This document shows, in pieces, positions 61,880-64,000 of a stretch of 64,000 bases of DNA. The translations under genes were made by a program, and so were the position numbers. Within the stretch, counting starts at the first letter, position 1, and every line of letters starts with the position of its first letter. Under the pieces are notes generated by a model. It made no database searches. It saw only the letters and a list, made by a program, of their open reading frames with translations, and was not told the DNA's origin. Origin of the DNA: Micropterus salmoides (taxonomy: Eukaryota; Chordata; Actinopteri; Centrarchiformes; Centrarchidae); assembly GCF_014851395.1 (NCBI RefSeq), contig NW_024041262.1, positions 16,855,671 to 16,919,670 on the forward strand, written 5' to 3'.

Positions 61880-62520
61880 AGTTAAAGGAATAGATGAGTT
61901 TGACATTTTTGGAAATACACTTAAATTCGCATTCTTGGAAAGAGTTATACGTCTTGTCCAACAAGTCCCCTATATTAAATGACAAAATACGTTGGAACAA
62001 CACAGTTGGGTTTTGTGATCCAACGCCTGTATCGACAAGACGAGATCACATATCTGTCCCTTTCAAAACTGATACAAATCACTGTTGATAAAAAAGAAAA
62101 TGTCAAATATGACAGTTCTATGGTTAAGTTTTGGGTAGGTTTACACACAAAAGTAACTTGTTTAGGTTTAGGGAAAGATCGTGGCTTGGGTTAAAGTACT
62201 TTTGTAAGATTAGGGGACTTTCGTTACCATGGGTACAATAATAAACACTTGGTTAAGTTTAGGGAACTGCTGTGGTCATGCTTTAAAACAAACTGTCAGT
62301 TTAAAACAGAAAAGATGCAGCTGTCTCCCATGCAGTTGTACCAGCAGAGACTCCAGGAAATCACTGCCTGGTCAGAAAATAGTTCGACACATAAGCCACA
62401 TAAAATTACAACGTGTGAACTTGAAGGATGATGGCAGGTGGGATTTTTTTTTAAACGTCAGGCTTGCTGTTTCCTTCTGCTTCCACTCTTTATGCTAAGC
62501 TAAGCTACAGGCCAATTTAT
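61880..62520 (+). repeat. Split copy of the GCTAAGCTAA repeat with inserted GGTTTAGGG repeat
   Basis: The head (AAAGGAATAGATGAGTTTGA) lies at 61886 and the tail (CTTTATGCTAAGCTAAGCTA) at 62489. Between them is a block of TTTAGGTTTAGGGAAAGATC, TTGGGTTAAAGTAC and TTAAGTTTAGGGAAC units related to 16590-16730. Confidence 0.55.
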
Positions 62521-63134
62521 ACTTGCAATGCAGAAACAAGGGAAGGAGTCGGAGGAGATGGTATGTACGGCCCTTGAACCAGTTGAGGCAGAAGAAGGAC
62601 AAGGCGAATCACTGTTCTTGCTATCTGCAAGTAGTTACATTTTTGGGGAGGGTGCCACCAGAAGAAGAATGACTGAGCTTGATGATAATTTGCTTTTATA
62701 ACTAGTAGTTTTATTTACTGTTGACATATAGCATGCCTCTCCCTCTTCTTGTCTCTTTGTGCTGCCGGCATTGTGACCAGATACCATTATTTTACAAGAA
62801 CAATGATTGACTTTGATGATCATTTTAATGTGATAGATTGAATATTCTGCTTGTATTACTAGTGTTACTTGCTTTAATGTTATCATGCTGTTTAGCTACC
62901 TATATAATGTGTTTATAAAGAACAGTGTACCTGCAGCCCTGTCCAAGAGGGAAGTGAGGCTGTTATGTTAAGTGTGCTCTTTTCAAAGCGACCAGGCTCC
63001 TTTGAGAAAAACTTTAATTTTACCTCACAGAGGTGATCGATTAGTTTGTTTTTATTATGTTACTAAATTTAGATTAGTTTGAAGACATCGCTGCAAAATG
63101 TGACAGCTAAAGCCAGAGTGCCTGCAGAGACCAG

Positions 63135-63906
63135 AGTGCCTCAATACATTTAGGCATGTAGACGTGGTCAAGATAACTTGCAAAGTTACGAATCGAGCAT
63201 CAGAATGGGGAAGAAAGGGGATTTAAGTGACTTTGAACGTGGCATAATTGTTGGTGCCGGATGGGCTGGTCTGAGTATTTCAGAAACTGTTGATCTACTG
63301 GGATTTCCATGCACAACCATCTCTAGGGTTTATAGAGAATGGTCCGAAAAAGAGAAAATATCCAGTGAGCGGCAGTTGTGTGGACGAAAATGCCTTGTTG
63401 ATGTCAGAGGTCTGATGAGAATGGGAAGACGGAAGGTTTGAGATGACAAAAAGACAACAGTAACTCAAATAACCACTCGTTACAACCAAGGTATGCAGAA
63501 CACCATCTCTGAATGCACAACACATCGAACCTTAATGTGTAACGGTGTGGGGGTTATTTTCTTGGCACACTTTGGGTACCCTTAGTACCAACTGAGGATT
63601 GTTTAAACGCGACAGCCTACCTGAGCATTATTGCTGACCATGTCTATCCCTTTATGACCACACTGTACCCATCTTCTGATAACTACTTCCAGCAGGATAA
63701 TGCACCATGTCACAAAGCTCAAACTGGTTTCTTGAAAAATGACAGAGAGTTCATTGTACTCCAATGGCCTCCAGAGACACCAGATCTCAATCCAGTAGAG
63801 CACCTTTGGGATGTGCTGGTGGTGCTTTTTATGTCAATATGGACCAAAGTCTCTGAGGAAGAATTAGAGCAGTTCTGAAGGCAAAAGGGGGTCCAGCCGA
63901 GTACTA
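63135..63906 (+). pseudogene. Tc1/mariner transposon remnant, internally deleted
   Basis: The frame at 63205-63438 (GKKGDLSDFERG, ISETVDLLGFPCTTISRVYR, CGRKCLVDVRG) is the paired DNA-binding region of a Tc1 transposase. The frame at 63654-63878 (YFQQDNAPCHKA, PDLNPVEHLWDV) is the end of its DDE catalytic domain, with the second Asp and the Glu. The middle, including the first catalytic Asp region, is missing near 63537, and a second deletion lies near 63821. There is also a frame break. The element cannot encode an active transposase, and clear terminal repeats are not seen. Confidence 0.9.
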
Positions 63907-64000
63907 GCAAAATCAAATGTTGTCTGCTAGAGTAAACAGAGCTGAGTTTTAGCTAATTTACCCAGAATTCACTGCAAATTAGTCCTACTTAAGATGGTCA

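Larger units (their letters stand above)
58836..63134. other. Upstream flank of adamts14
   Basis: Probable 5' UTR and promoter close to 58836-59350. No TATA box is obvious at a clear distance. Beyond that only AT-rich sequence and dispersed repeats (61880-62520). No further gene seen. Confidence 0.5.

Noticed and set aside
1..64000. CRISPR array, operon or phage-like system
   Set aside because: No regular direct repeats with unique spacers; genes are spliced vertebrate genes.

Overview
This window is vertebrate nuclear DNA, most likely from a percomorph-type teleost fish. It holds two intron-containing genes of vertebrate families, joined here by hand from GT-AG splice sites. The rest is AT-rich sequence full of fish-type mobile DNA: tRNA-derived SINEs, hAT-like and small TIR elements, a Tc1 remnant, and many microsatellites. 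There is no sign of prokaryotic operons, CRISPR or phage.

Gene 1 (+ strand, 8055-12005, 7 coding exons, 296 codons before the stop) encodes a steroidogenic acute regulatory protein (StAR) of the START-domain family. It carries a TATA box and a GATA motif just upstream and a polyadenylation signal at 12349. The protein is divergent: both classical PKA phosphorylation motifs of StAR are weakened or missing. It therefore fits the second teleost paralogue (star2), although that paralogue call is provisional.

Gene 2 (- strand, 58835-14343, 22 coding exons, 1244 codons before the stop) encodes ADAMTS14, a secreted zinc metalloprotease of the procollagen N-proteinase subgroup (ADAMTS2/3/14). Every exon junction keeps the reading frame and the summed coding length is 3735 nt. 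Signal peptide, prodomain with furin site, HExxHxxGxxHD catalytic centre, Met-turn, four TSP1 repeats, Cys-rich and spacer regions and a PLAC domain are all present.

The two genes are convergent, tail to tail, with about 2.3 kb between their stop codons. They have no obvious biochemical link: one moves cholesterol to the inner mitochondrial membrane, the other processes extracellular procollagen. Physical linkage may help to identify the orthologues.

Layout: 1-7950 is intergenic, with SINE pieces, microsatellites and a 3.4 kb TIR-bounded nested element. 7969-12354 is star2. 12355-13786 is the gap between the two 3' ends. 13787-58835 is adamts14, with large introns 2 (10.7 kb) and 7 (6.8 kb), the latter holding a 2.1 kb foldback structure. 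58836-64000 is upstream sequence with a G-rich tract and an internally deleted Tc1-type transposon. I found no convincing new biological system. The most useful second-look items are a (TG)n tract sitting against the exon 20 splice acceptor of adamts14, the lost PKA motifs in StAR, the large inverted repeat, and the nested TIR element.
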